Shown here in pieces: positions 25,134-25,332 of a stretch of DNA of 25,332 nt. Where the stretch lies: contig PDIP01000134.1 of NCBI GenBank assembly GCA_002811645.1, positions 36,613 through 61,944 of the forward strand, given 5' to 3'. The DNA comes from Corallochytrium limacisporum (taxonomy: Eukaryota > Opisthokonta). The notes below the pieces were generated by a model, which saw nothing but the letters and a program-made list of their open reading frames with translations, searched no databases and was not told the DNA's origin. The position numbers and the translations under genes are program-made. Position 1 is the stretch's first letter. Each line of letters starts with the position of its first letter.

Positions 25134-25332
25134 ATTATGGGCGACTTTGTAAATATCGAGCAGGGAACAATTAACCTCCGACAATGAATTACCAACCGTA
25201 TGATTCGCCTGCGGCCGCTTATCACACCCTCCATTGAAATCCTGTCAGTGCCCACCCGTTTTTGTTCCGCAGAATTTCGCACCAACTCCGGGAGATTTCC
25301 CCCCCCCCCCTCCCCCCCCCGCGTGAGTAACT

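Overview
The window looks like a gene-poor, accessory stretch of a eukaryotic nuclear genome, most probably fungal and possibly an early-diverging lineage (inference). The evidence is intronless genes, short secreted proteins with eukaryotic signal peptides, a fungal-type monocarboxylate-transporter-like MFS carrier, TATA boxes about 90-110 bp before start codons, no operons or Shine-Dalgarno sites, and many microsatellites and homopolymer tracts. No rRNA, convincing tRNA, CRISPR array or intact transposon is visible.

Layout. At 1.0-1.4 kb (minus strand) lies a secreted, Ser-rich, acidic-tailed protein. At 5.1-5.8 kb (plus) is a DNA alkylation repair enzyme of the AlkD/HEAT-like glycosylase family, converging on a 60-residue secreted knottin-like peptide at 5.9-6.1 kb (minus). 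From 10.4-11.1 kb and 13.7-14.2 kb are two paralogues (family A) of a secreted protein built from a 10-cysteine module; the first has two modules and lost its 4-cysteine tail by a frameshift. At 17.4-18.8 kb is a 480-residue MFS transporter. At 19.0-19.4 kb and 21.3-21.8 kb are two paralogues (family B) of a secreted protein with up to 16 cysteines, the first broken by a net 25-nt deletion. At 22.6-23.6 kb (minus) is a type II membrane protein with three tandem extracellular repeats. Between these lie long stretches of low-complexity DNA with C-run/G-run palindromes, microsatellites and possible fold-back elements.

How it may fit together. The signal-peptide or membrane-anchored genes carry a similar core promoter, close to AGGTATWTAAAGG, about 92-110 bp before the ATG (degenerate in the broken family B copy). 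The two family A genes also share an upstream block (TATGATCTtcTCGGATC). That same two-part promoter occurs again at 7.9 kb on the minus strand without an intact gene behind it. The intact family B gene has a 56-bp tandem repeat just upstream of its TATA box. I read the window as a birth-and-death cluster of small secreted cysteine-rich proteins, effector-like or toxin-like, that share expression signals. That role is inference; no function can be proved from sequence alone.
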